Assembly: GCF_014084045.1 (NCBI RefSeq)
Contig: NZ_CP043732.1
Coordinates: 2,418,001-2,482,000 of the forward strand
Length of the DNA: 64,000 bases
Source of the DNA: Microbacterium esteraromaticum
GTDB lineage: Bacteria; Actinomycetota; Actinomycetes; Actinomycetales; Microbacteriaceae
Direction: 5' to 3'
The position numbers and the translations under genes are program-made. The notes under the pieces were generated by a model, which saw nothing but the letters and a program-made list of their open reading frames with translations, searched no databases and was not told the origin of the DNA. Shown piece after piece: positions 44,619 through 52,100 of the stretch. Each line of letters opens with the position of its first letter. Position 1 is the first letter of the stretch.

Positions 44619-45820
44619 CCAGTCGTCGAAGCTGAGGAACGTCCTCTACGAGATCCGGGGCAAGGCTCTTCTCGAGGCGGCCCGTCTCGAGGCCGAGGGC
44701 CACCAAATCCTCAAGCTGAACACGGGCAACCCCGCCACCTTCGGCTTCGAGGCCCCGCACCAGATCGTGCGCGACATGCTGGCCGCCCTGCCGACGGCCC
44801 ACGGGTACAGCGACAGCAAGGGTGTGATCACGGCCCGACGCGCAGTCGTCAGCCGCTACGAGGAGGTCGAGGGCTTCCCGCGCTTCGACCCCGACGACGT
44901 CTTCCTCGGCAACGGCGTCTCCGAGCTGATCACGATGGTCATGCAGGCCCTGCTCGATGAGGGCGACGAGGTGCTGATCCCTGCGCCGGACTACCCGCTG
45001 TGGACGGCGATGACCTCGCTCGCGGGCGGAACGCCCGTGCACTACATCTGCGACGAGGAGAACGGCTGGCAGCCTGACCTCGAGGACGTGCGCTCGAAGG
45101 TGACGCCGCGCACCAAGGCGATCGTCATCATCAACCCGAACAACCCCACCGGCGCGGTGTACTCGCGGGAGGTGCTCGAGGGACTCGTGCAGATCGCCCG
45201 CGAGAACGAGCTGCTGCTGCTCTCTGACGAGATCTACGATCGCATCCTGTTCGACGACGCGCAGCACATCCCGACCGCCACTCTCGCGCCCGATCTGCTC
45301 TGCCTCACCTTCAACGGGCTGTCCAAGACCTACCGGGTCGCCGGCTACCGCTCCGGATGGCTGGTCGTCACCGGCCCGAAGTCGCACGCACGAGGATTCC
45401 TCGAGGGCATCACGCTGCTGGCGTCCACTCGCCTGTGCCCGAACGTCCCCGCGCAGTACGCCGTGCAGGCGGCTCTGGGGGAGTGCAGTCGATCGATGCG
45501 CTGATCGCGCCGACCGGGCGCCTTCACGAGCAGCGCGACATCGCCTGGACCGGGCTCGAGGCCATCCCCGGAGTGAGCTGCGTGAAGCCGGAGGGTGCGC
45601 TCTACGCGTTCCCTCGGCTCGACCCGAGGTGCACGAGATCCGCGACGACGAGAAGCTGGTGTACGACCTCCTCGTGTCCGAGAAGATCCTGCTCGTGCAG
45701 GGCACCGGGTTCAACTGGGCGACGCCGGACCACCTCCGGGTGGTCACGCTGCCCGAGGCGCGTGTGCTCAGCGAGGCCGTCGAGCGACTCGGGAACTTCC
45801 TCTCGAGCTACCGGCAGTGA
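44599..45820 (+). pseudogene. alaA: Alanine aminotransferase AlaA-type, two frameshifts
   Basis: The encoded PLP enzyme closely follows E. coli AlaA: SSKLRNVLYEIRGKALLEA, LNTGNPATFGFEAP, IINPNNPTGAVYS and the PLP lysine in NGLSKTYRVAGYRSGW. Two single-base losses break it. At the G run 45477-45481 the frame shifts after AVQAALG, and the sequence continues one frame lower as GVQSIDALIAPTGRLHEQR. At the C run 45624-45626 a second shift follows FPRLDP, then EVHEIRDDEKLVYDLL leads to the stop at 45820. With both bases restored the protein has 407 residues and no missing part. Two losses in one conserved gene, both in homopolymers, suggest sequencing error. The last 53 bases overlap the convergent MinD-like gene. 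Confidence 0.88.
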
Positions 45821-46997
45821 CTGTCGAGCTGCCGGCGGTGACCTCGGCTCGGGCGCCGAGGCCCGCGGCCACCCGCCGCACCGCGCCCACGAGCTGAGAG
45901 CGCGGCGAGACGTCGGCGATCGCTCTCGCGTGCAGCGCAGCGGCATCGGCGGAGCGCTGATCATGCGGCACGAAGGCGACATCCTCGATGCCGGCGAAGC
46001 GACTCAGGGTGCGTCGGATCTGGCCTCTGGCGTCTATGCCGAGCGGGCCGGGCCTCACTCGGTTGGCCACGACCGTCACGGGGGCGTCCCCCACGAGGTG
46101 GCGCAGCTCTGCGTACCCCCGGAGGAAGCGGCTGACCCCCAGCGGGTCGGCGCTGAGCACGGCGATCACGGCGTCGGCCTCTCGCAGCGCTGCGGACGTG
46201 GCGGCGTGGCGCTGCGGGGCATCCGGGCCCAGCTGGTCGTCGTCCTCATCGAACGCCGCCGCGACGTCGACGACGATCTCGTCCTGCCATCCGCGCGCGA
46301 CGGCGAGAACGGTGCGCAGCCGAGCAGGCGCCAGCTCGGGCCACCGGTTCGGCCGGTTGAGTCCGACGAGCACGTCGAGCGGTCCCGCCGACGTCTCCAC
46401 CGGCACCGCGAGCCGCGCCAGCTCCGCCGCGTCGAGGCTTCCGAGCTGCGCTCGCCGGCACGCGGCGGCGAGCCCGGGCGACTCGTCGCCCAGCCCCAGC
46501 TGCAGCGCCACAGACGGCGCGACGCTGTCGGCATCCACCAGTGCGGTCCTGCGCCCTGCCCTGGTCAGCTCCACGGCCAGCTCGATGGCGAGTGTGGTGC
46601 GGCCGGGCGCACCCTCCGGACCCCACACGGCGAGAACGCGGGGCGGGCGGTCGGATCCGGTGGATGCCGCGACGCCTCCCACCGCGGCGATCGCGGCCAG
46701 CACCTGCGAGGCGGGGGTGTCGAGTGGGATCGGCTCGGGCAGGCCGAAGCGAGAGGTGATGCGGGAGCCGTCCGAGCCGATCGGCACGAGGCGCACCCCG
46801 GCTCGATCGCAGGCGCTGACCAGCGCGGCTGTGAGGAGCGAGCGAGTCGGCGGGACGAGCAGCGCATCCACGCCGTCGAGCGCGAGGTCGGGCAGGGCCG
46901 TCGGCGCCACGATCGTCACCCGCGCCCCCTCGAGTTCGAGGTCGGTCGCCAGCATGCCGACGGCGCCGCCGACGTCGACGATGATCAGATCGGTCAT
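45768..46997 (-). CDS. MinD/CpaE-like P-loop ATPase with altered P-loop
   Basis: A 409-residue protein. Residues about 1-115 form a receiver-like or divergent domain; the rest is a ParA/MinD fold with ALVDADSVAPSVALQLGL, EIVVDVAAAF and VTVVANRVRPG. The deviant Walker A, normally KGGxGKT, reads GPEGAPGRTT, so both the signature lysine and the P-loop lysine are replaced; ATP hydrolysis may be weak or absent. It overlaps the SAF-domain gene by ATGA. In other actinobacteria this trio (HTH, SAF/CpaB-like, CpaE-like) is linked to Flp/Tad pili, but no secretion ATPase or pilin gene lies here. The C-terminus carries a short Thr/Ala/Gly/Ser repeat. Confidence 0.78.
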   Translation of the reverse strand: MTDLIIVDVGGAVGMLATDLELEGARVTIVAPTALPDLALDGVDALLVPPTRSLLTAALVSACDRAGVRLVPIGSDGSRITSRFGLPEPIPLDTPASQVLAAIAAVGGVAASTGSDRPPRVLAVWGPEGAPGRTTLAIELAVELTRAGRRTALVDADSVAPSVALQLGLGDESPGLAAACRRAQLGSLDAAELARLAVPVETSAGPLDVLVGLNRPNRWPELAPARLRTVLAVARGWQDEIVVDVAAAFDEDDDQLGPDAPQRHAATSAALREADAVIAVLSADPLGVSRFLRGYAELRHLVGDAPVTVVANRVRPGPLGIDARGQIRRTLSRFAGIEDVAFVPHDQRSADAAALHARAIADVSPRSQLVGAVRRVAAGLGARAEVTAGSSTVTAGSSRGSSRVARRPR

Positions 46998-47608
46998 GAG
47001 CCCGCCAGGGTGGGAACGAGCGAGATGGCATCCCCGCCGGTGATCGCCGCGAGCACGTCCGCCACGTCGGCCCTGTCGACGACGACCTCGACGTCGATGC
47101 GTGCGCCCGCGAGCATCCCCTCCTCCTCGGCCACGTCGGCCACCACCGCGTCGCCCACGAGGATCCGCGGCTCCTCGAACGCGCGTCCGTCCTCGAGCGG
47201 CGGGGCGTGCCACACCTCGACGGCCGTACCGGGGGCGACGTCGGCCGGGAGTGCGGTGCTGCTGATCACGACGGACGTGGTTCGCAGATCCTCCGCATCG
47301 CCGACGGCGGCGAGGGGCACCAGCTCGCCGGCCGCGAGGGCGCGGACGGCGACGGCCCCCGATTCCAGGCTCTGCGGGGCGAGGTAGGCGTCGGCGAGCG
47401 GCCCCAGCCCCACGTCCACGACCTGAAGCTCAGCCGAGCTGATCCGCTCACCCGGCAGCACCGTCCGCGTCGCCTGAAGAACCGGGACGGTCTGACGCGA
47501 CGACGACACCAGGAGCCACACGCCGGCGATGGAGGCGAGCACGAGCACGACGCCGATCACGAATCGCAGGTCGCCGAACAGCGGGCGGTGGGCACGGAAG
47601 CGCGTCAT
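46994..47608 (-). CDS. SAF domain protein, CpaB/RcpC-like
   Basis: A 204-residue protein with an N-terminal cytoplasmic start MTRFRAHRPLFGD, one membrane helix (about residues 16-36) and an outside SAF domain (about 45-110) with TVLPGERISSAELQVVDVG and ALAAGELVPLAAVG. CpaB/RcpC proteins use the SAF domain in pilus-assembly channels or bind wall sugars. Start ATG 47608 leaves a 97-base gap to the divergent HTH gene; the longer open frame is not supported. It is coupled to the MinD-like gene by ATGA. Confidence 0.78.
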   Translation of the reverse strand: MTRFRAHRPLFGDLRFVIGVVLVLASIAGVWLLVSSSRQTVPVLQATRTVLPGERISSAELQVVDVGLGPLADAYLAPQSLESGAVAVRALAAGELVPLAAVGDAEDLRTTSVVISSTALPADVAPGTAVEVWHAPPLEDGRAFEEPRILVGDAVVADVAEEEGMLAGARIDVEVVVDRADVADVLAAITGGDAISLVPTLAGS

Positions 47609-47646
47609 GCACACATCGTCACAGAAGACGGCGGTCCTCGCCGGAG

Positions 47647-47655
47647 TTTTCCACA
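47647..47655 (+). promoter_or_regulatory. DnaA-box-like site
   Basis: TTTTCCACA differs by one base from the DnaA consensus and lies in the divergent region between the SAF and HTH genes. Weak on its own. Confidence 0.2.
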
Positions 47656-47705
47656 GCCGCCGTTTCGGCCGTGCTTTTGCGCCGCAGACAGAGGAGAATG
47701 CTGGC

Positions 47706-47984
47706 ATGCCAGATGCATCCGGAGCCGAACCGCGCTTCCTCTCTCCCGCGCAGGTCGCGGAGCTGCTCGGCATCGAGGTCGACGAGGTCATCGCCCTCGT
47801 CCACGATGGTCGCCTGCGCGGATCCCAGCTGGGATCGCCGCCGCGCTGGCGGGTCGAGTACTCGAGCCTCGCCGAGTATCTCGATGCTCAGTCCGAGGAG
47901 TCGCGGCGGATGGCCCTGTGGCGGCAGTCCAACGAGGCGAGCTTCCCCGAGGTCTGGGGCACGACGCCGCTGAGGCGCGACTGA
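47706..47984 (+). CDS. Small helix-turn-helix protein (excisionase/MerR-like)
   Basis: A 92-residue protein with one HTH_17-type helix-turn-helix: FLSPAQVAELLGIEVDEVIALVHDGRL, cited as residues 11-37, then a wing with SPPRWRVEYSSLAEYL. Actinobacterial proteins of this size (e.g. the BldC class) bind DNA as small regulators. It is divergent from the SAF and MinD-like genes and is kept with them in relatives, so it may regulate them. ATG 47706 follows GAGGAGAATGC. Confidence 0.8.
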   Translation: MPDASGAEPRFLSPAQVAELLGIEVDEVIALVHDGRLRGSQLGSPPRWRVEYSSLAEYLDAQSEESRRMALWRQSNEASFPEVWGTTPLRRD

Positions 47985-47992
47985 CCCGCCCT

Positions 47993-48580
47993 TCATAGTG
48001 CAGCCGAGGCGTCTTCGACCCTCACCCAGCTGAGCGCGGCGAACGGGATGCTGCGGAATCCGCGCACCGATCGGAGCCTGCGCGCCTCATTCGGATCGTG
48101 CAGCGCGAGGTCGAGATGATCGGCGCCGGCGCGGTCGATCGTGCCGTGGCGGGGGTCTCCGGAGCGCGTGCCGACGGTCACGGGAACGCGGCGTCGCGCG
48201 AGGTCGCGCATGACGAAGCCGAGAGTCATCCGCGCAGTCAGGCCGTCATCGGGTGCGTCGGGGGCGAGGCTGTCGAGCAGCGTTCCGTGGTCGACGGCGA
48301 GCGACTCGATCGCGGTCAGCGGCGCGATGCGCAGCCGGGGGTCGTCGCCGGCGCTGGCGCCGACCCAGTCCGCCCCCGTGACACGCAGCACGGCGTCCCA
48401 CCGCTCGCCTCCGTGCAGCTCCAGCACGGCCCTGGCGCCGCTCATCGCGCGCAGGCGATCCCGCAGGGTCAGCTTCGCGATGCGCAGTCGCTCGGACTCG
48501 GCATCGAGTGCCGCGCGCTCCGATTCCCATTCGGCCGCGAGCTGACCCTCGAGGTCGTCGAAGAGATGCTCCCATTCCAC
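47993..48580 (-). CDS. Conserved hypothetical protein (Microbacteriaceae type)
   Basis: A 195-residue soluble protein I do not recognise. The first 45 residues form a charged helix likely to be a coiled coil (LAAEWESERAALDAESERLR); the remainder is beta-rich with VLELHGGERWDAVLRVTGADWVG and GTIDRAGADHLDLALHD, which resembles an SH3- or Sm-like barrel repeated twice. No signal or membrane segment. It is convergent with the HTH gene, eight bases apart. The codon pattern looks like its neighbours, so it is probably a real native gene. Confidence 0.65.
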   Translation of the reverse strand: MEWEHLFDDLEGQLAAEWESERAALDAESERLRIAKLTLRDRLRAMSGARAVLELHGGERWDAVLRVTGADWVGASAGDDPRLRIAPLTAIESLAVDHGTLLDSLAPDAPDDGLTARMTLGFVMRDLARRRVPVTVGTRSGDPRHGTIDRAGADHLDLALHDPNEARRLRSVRGFRSIPFAALSWVRVEDASAAL

Positions 48581-48619
48581 GCCTCGACAGTAGAGGAGGA
48601 GGATGCGCGCCCGCGCCGG

Positions 48620-48628
48620 TTATCCACA
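48620..48628 (+). promoter_or_regulatory. Consensus DnaA box
   Basis: TTATCCACA, a perfect DnaA box, lies in the 147-base divergent gap before the Rv3235-like gene. A TACTTT box at 48669-48674 may be that gene's -10. A single box is not an origin. Confidence 0.3.
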
Positions 48629-48727
48629 GGCCGGCGGATGGTCTTCGAGCGGGTTCGGCGCCGTGTGCTACTTTCGTGGGGTTCGCCGCGAAGAAGGGCG
48701 GGCACCACGAGCCGGGGGGATCGGGGA

Positions 48728-49123
48728 ATGACGACGACCACGTTGAACGAGTACTTCGCTCCGCAACCGACGTCCGCTGCGGAGCTGCCCGATCCGGTGC
48801 CGCTGCTGCGCAGCCTCACGCATGGCGCACTGGAGGTCCTCGCCGGTGTGCGCGAGGTCGACCAGCTGGCCCGCTGGTTCAGCGAAGACGCGTTCCGCGC
48901 GCTCGTGACCAGGGCGAATCTGTCGGCGCGCGCCAGGAGCGCACGCAATCAGGCACCCACGCGGCCGAGCTTCCAGATCCTCTCGATTCGTGAGAGCGCC
49001 CCGGTCGACAACGTCATCGAAGCGGTGGTCGTCGTGGCGGGACCGGGACGGACACGTGCCGTCGCGATCCGCCTCGAGGGCTTCGACAGCCGATGGCGCG
49101 CGAGCTCACTCGCCATCCTCTGA
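48728..49123 (+). CDS. Rv3235-like small protein
   Basis: A 131-residue protein that matches in size and plan the Rv3235-type proteins found downstream of secA in actinobacteria (assignment tentative). After a short disordered start, residues about 25-60 are helical (LTHGALEVLAGVREVDQLARWFSEDAFRAL in part), and the C-terminal half forms beta strands with VIEAVVVVAGPGRTRAVAIRLEGFDSRWRASSL, cited as residues 95-127. Function unknown. In relatives secA lies close by; here the carbamoyltransferase cassette and the MinD trio stand between them. Confidence 0.7.
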   Translation: MTTTTLNEYFAPQPTSAAELPDPVPLLRSLTHGALEVLAGVREVDQLARWFSEDAFRALVTRANLSARARSARNQAPTRPSFQILSIRESAPVDNVIEAVVVVAGPGRTRAVAIRLEGFDSRWRASSLAIL

Positions 49124-49164
49124 GTGCACCCCGTCGCTGCGGAAGCCCGTGGCTACCGCCCCAG

Positions 49165-49170
49165 TAGGCT
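49165..49170 (+). promoter_or_regulatory. -10 box for leaderless pdtaS
   Basis: TAGGCT is six bases before the GTG at 49177, the same geometry as the other leaderless starts. Confidence 0.45.
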
Positions 49171-49176
49171 GAATCC

Positions 49177-50655
49177 GTGTCAACACTCAGCGACCTCGTC
49201 CACGCCCAGGGGCTCCTCACCGACGCCGACGTCGAATGGCTTCATCGTCTGGCCGGCGACGGCCAGCTGCTGGCGGATCTCTCATCCGCCGACATGGTGA
49301 TCTGGATCAAGACATCCGACGGGTCGTTCATCGCGGTCACCCACTCACGGCCGAGCGGAGCCGCGACGCTCTTCTACCGGGACCTGGTCGGAGAGAAGGT
49401 GCGCCCGCAGTGGCGCACCCAGGTGCAGTCCGCGTTCGAGTCGGGCGCTATCGTCGACTCCTCCTCTCCCGACTGGTTCGAGGAGACCCCCACACGGGTG
49501 CGCGCGGTCCCTATCCGCCGACGGGAGGGCAAGGACGAGGGCCGCGTCATCGGCGTCCTCACACGGCACACGAACCTCGGCGAGGTCCGGATGCCGTCTC
49601 GCCAGCAGATCAGCTTCGACGAATGCGCGAACGACCTGTTCCAGATGATCACCTCGGGTGAGTTCCCCGACCTCGCTGCTCCCACCGCCCCGCGCCGGGG
49701 TGCGCCCCGCGCGTCCGACGGGCTGATCCGCCTCGACGTCGACGGCATCACCACCTTCGCGAGCCCGAACGCGCTCTCCGCCTTCAACCGGATGGGGTTC
49801 GACGACGAGCTCGAGGGGGAGTCGCTCGCCGAGGTCACCACCCGGCTGGTGCCGCCGTCACGTCAGGTCGACGAATCGCTGCCCGTGGTCGTCACCGGGC
49901 GAGCGCCGTGGCGCACCGACATGGAGGCCAGGGGCGTCACCGTGTCGCTTCGGGCCATCCCCCTGAAGGATCACGGCACCAGGATCGGCGCCATCGTGCT
50001 GTGCCGCGACGTGTCGGAGCTGCGTCATCAGGAGCAGGAGCTGATCACCAAGGACGCCACGATCCGCGAGATCCACCACCGGGTGAAGAACAACCTGCAG
50101 ACCGTCGCCTCGCTGCTGCGCATCCAGGCGCGTCGCACGCACTCCGACGAAGCACGTGACGCGCTGACCCAGGCGATGCGCCGGGTCGAGTCGATCGCCG
50201 TCGTGCACGACACGCTCGCGAGCGGGCTCGCGCAGACGGTCGACTTCGACGAGGTCTTCGACCGGGTTCTCAAGCTGGTGGCCGAGGTCGCCGCCGCGCC
50301 CAACACCCGCGCGAGGACGCAGCTCGAAGGACGCTTCGGCGTGCTGCCGAGCGAGTACGCGACACCACTGGCGCTGGCTCTCACAGAGGTGGTCACGAAC
50401 GCGGTCGAGCACGGCCTCGCCGGCCAGGAGGGGATCGTCCGCATCGAGGCGACTCGAACCTCCGAGCTGCTGCGGGTGACGGTCGCCGACAGCGGCCACG
50501 GGCTCCCGGAGGGTCGGGTCGGTCAGGGCCTCGGCACGCAGATCGTGCGCACCCTGATCCAGGGCGAGCTGAGCGGCAGCATCGAGTGGAAGGGCGCTGA
50601 AGGGGAGGGGACCGAGGTCGTGATAGAGATCCCCATGCGGTGGATCTCCATCTGA
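49177..50655 (+). CDS. pdtaS: Sensor histidine kinase PdtaS
   Basis: A 492-residue soluble kinase. The N-terminal GAF-type PdtaS sensor domain (about residues 10-150) is followed by a PAS domain (about 180-285, with GITTFASPNALSAF) and a HisKA_2 domain whose acceptor histidine is in IREIHHRVKNNLQTVASLLRIQ, cited as the region near residue 305. The ATPase lobe has ALTEVVTNAVEHGL and DSGHGLPEG. In mycobacteria PdtaS phosphorylates the RNA-binding antiterminator PdtaR, and its gene neighbours whiB1, exactly as here. No membrane segment is seen. Confidence 0.93.
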   Translation: MSTLSDLVHAQGLLTDADVEWLHRLAGDGQLLADLSSADMVIWIKTSDGSFIAVTHSRPSGAATLFYRDLVGEKVRPQWRTQVQSAFESGAIVDSSSPDWFEETPTRVRAVPIRRREGKDEGRVIGVLTRHTNLGEVRMPSRQQISFDECANDLFQMITSGEFPDLAAPTAPRRGAPRASDGLIRLDVDGITTFASPNALSAFNRMGFDDELEGESLAEVTTRLVPPSRQVDESLPVVVTGRAPWRTDMEARGVTVSLRAIPLKDHGTRIGAIVLCRDVSELRHQEQELITKDATIREIHHRVKNNLQTVASLLRIQARRTHSDEARDALTQAMRRVESIAVVHDTLASGLAQTVDFDEVFDRVLKLVAEVAAAPNTRARTQLEGRFGVLPSEYATPLALALTEVVTNAVEHGLAGQEGIVRIEATRTSELLRVTVADSGHGLPEGRVGQGLGTQIVRTLIQGELSGSIEWKGAEGEGTEVVIEIPMRWISI

Positions 50656-50677
50656 GGCCCGCACGCGCAGATGCACG

Positions 50678-50711
50678 AAGCGCCGGTCGCCCCCGAGGGG
50701 GACCGGCGCTT
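50678..50711. terminator. Bidirectional terminator between pdtaS and whiB1
   Basis: An 11-bp perfect stem AAGCGCCGGTC/GACCGGCGCTT with an inner CCCC-CGA-GGGG stem lies 23 bases past pdtaS and 35 beyond the convergent whiB1 stop. Confidence 0.75.
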
Positions 50712-50745
50712 CTCGTTCGTGCGCGAGCGCGAGCTCGTGCGCGCG

Positions 50746-50994
50746 TCAGCCTGCGCGACGGGCACGAGCGGCGCGGCGCTTGAGCGCGCGACGCTCGTCT
50801 TCGGAGAGCCCGCCCCACACGCCCGAATCCTGACCGGACTCGAGGGCGTACTGCAGGCAGATCTCGGTGACGGTGCAGGTGGCGCACACGGCCTTGGCCT
50901 TCTCGATCTGGTCGACGGCCGGTCCGGTGTTCCCGACGGGGAAGAACAGCTCGGGGTCGACGGTCAGGCAGGCTGCTTTGTCGCGCCAGTCCAT
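50746..50994 (-). CDS. whiB1: WhiB1-type iron-sulfur regulator
   Basis: An 82-residue WhiB protein with the four cluster cysteines at positions 9, 37, 40 and 46 (KAACL; AVCATCTVTEICL), the GVWGGLSEDERR turn and a basic ALKRRAARARR tail. WhiB1 binds sigma A and reacts with nitric oxide; it is essential in mycobacteria. The GAGGAG ribosome site is 8 bases before ATG 50994. Position beside pdtaS agrees with WhiB1. Unlike whiB2, its frame is intact. Confidence 0.95.
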   Translation of the reverse strand: MDWRDKAACLTVDPELFFPVGNTGPAVDQIEKAKAVCATCTVTEICLQYALESGQDSGVWGGLSEDERRALKRRAARARRAG

Positions 50995-51127
50995 ACAGGG
51001 GCTCCTCAGAAATTGGTGTTTCGGTGCGGGGCGCCGTCGATGCGGCGCGCAGATCGGGTAGCGGATCGGGGTCGGCTACCCTGGTGATACGGGCTCTCGC
51101 CCGCCCCACTCCGATGTGGGAGCACAT

Positions 51128-51180
51128 GGCTTTGACTATTGTGTTACAGAAATAAACTGAAATCAAGGGTTTTCTGACAG
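51128..51180. promoter_or_regulatory. AT-rich divergent promoter region of whiB1 and membrane gene
   Basis: This is one of the most AT-rich stretches in the window. On the minus strand a TTGATT (near 51163) could be a -35 for whiB1; on the plus strand TTGACT (near 51132) with TAAACT 15 bases later could serve the membrane gene. No strong operator symmetry was found. Confidence 0.35.
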
Positions 51181-51198
51181 CTCTTGAGAGGAGCCCGA

Positions 51199-51614
51199 GT
51201 GCGCCCGTCCGGTCCGACCTTCGCCGCAGCCATCGTCCTGGCCCTCGAGGCCGTCGCGCTCGGGGTGGTGGGTCTCATCGAGATCTCCGCGCTCGGGGCG
51301 GGTCAGACGTCGTCGGACATCGGCGGCATAGCGCTCATCGTGCTCACCCTGCTCGCCGCAGCGGCACTCGGCGCGTTCTCGTGGGGCACCCTGCGACGTG
51401 CCTCATGGGCGCGCTCGGGGGAGTGGTGTTCCAGGTGCTCGGCGTCGCGCTCGGGCTGGCGTCCCTGAGCATCGAGCCCAAGGTGTGGCTGTTCACGCTG
51501 GGCGTCGGCGGCACCGCGCTGATCGGGCTGGTGCTGCTGATCAGCGCGACGCGGCGCGACGGCGCATCCGACCCGCGGCTGCGCCGCGAAGACGATCCTC
51601 GCGACGGCGTCTGA
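51199..51614 (+). pseudogene. Small four-helix membrane protein, one frameshift
   Basis: The first frame gives two hydrophobic segments (TFAAAIVLALEAVALGVVGL in part, and IVLTLLAAAALGAFSWG). After WARSG it leaves frame at the five-G run 51417-51421; one frame lower the sequence continues naturally as GVVFQVLGVALGLASL and WLFTLGVGGTALIGLVLLI, then a basic/acidic tail to the stop at 51614. With one G added it is a 138-residue protein with four membrane helices, a type common next to whiB1 and bcp in this family of organisms. Start GTG 51199 follows GAGGAG. Function unknown. Confidence 0.75.
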
Positions 51615-51617
51615 CGT

Positions 51618-52091
51618 TCAGGCGTCGACGCCGAGCGCCTTGCGCAGGCGGGCGACATGCCCGGTCGCCTTCACGTTGTACTGCGCGAGCGAGACCGCGC
51701 CGTGCTCGTCGATGACGAAAGTCGAGCGGATGACGCCCTCGATGACCTTGCCGTAGTTCATCTTCTCGCCCCATACGCCGTACGCCGAGTGCACGGCGTG
51801 TTCCGGGTCGCTGAGCAGGGTGAAGGTGAGTCCGTCGCGTTCGCGGAAGGCCTTGAGCTTCTCGGGCTCGTCACGGGAGACGCCGACGACGGTGTATCCG
51901 GCTCCCTGCAGGGACGCGATGCTGTCGCGGAAGTCGCACGCCTGCGTCGTGCACCCGGGAGTCATCGCCGCCGGGTAGAAGTAGAGGATGACCTTCTGCC
52001 CGCGCAGATCTGCGAGGGAGACGGATCGTCCGTCCTGATCGAGCAGCGAGAAGTCGGGGGCGGAGGTACCGGGTTCCAGGCGTGTCGTCAC
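51618..52091 (-). CDS. bcp: Thioredoxin-dependent thiol peroxidase (Bcp/PrxQ)
   Basis: A 157-residue peroxiredoxin Q that reduces hydroperoxides with electrons from thioredoxin. The peroxidatic cysteine C47 and resolving C52 are in MTPGCTTQACDFRD, the CxxxxC layout of this class; FYPAAMTPG and the later SRDEPEKLKAFRE are also typical. It ends four bases from the stop of the convergent membrane gene and starts nine bases after rsgA, so the pair may be co-transcribed with aroA. Confidence 0.93.
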   Translation of the reverse strand: MTTRLEPGTSAPDFSLLDQDGRSVSLADLRGQKVILYFYPAAMTPGCTTQACDFRDSIASLQGAGYTVVGVSRDEPEKLKAFRERDGLTFTLLSDPEHAVHSAYGVWGEKMNYGKVIEGVIRSTFVIDEHGAVSLAQYNVKATGHVARLRKALGVDA

Positions 52092-52100
52092 CCCTCCAGC

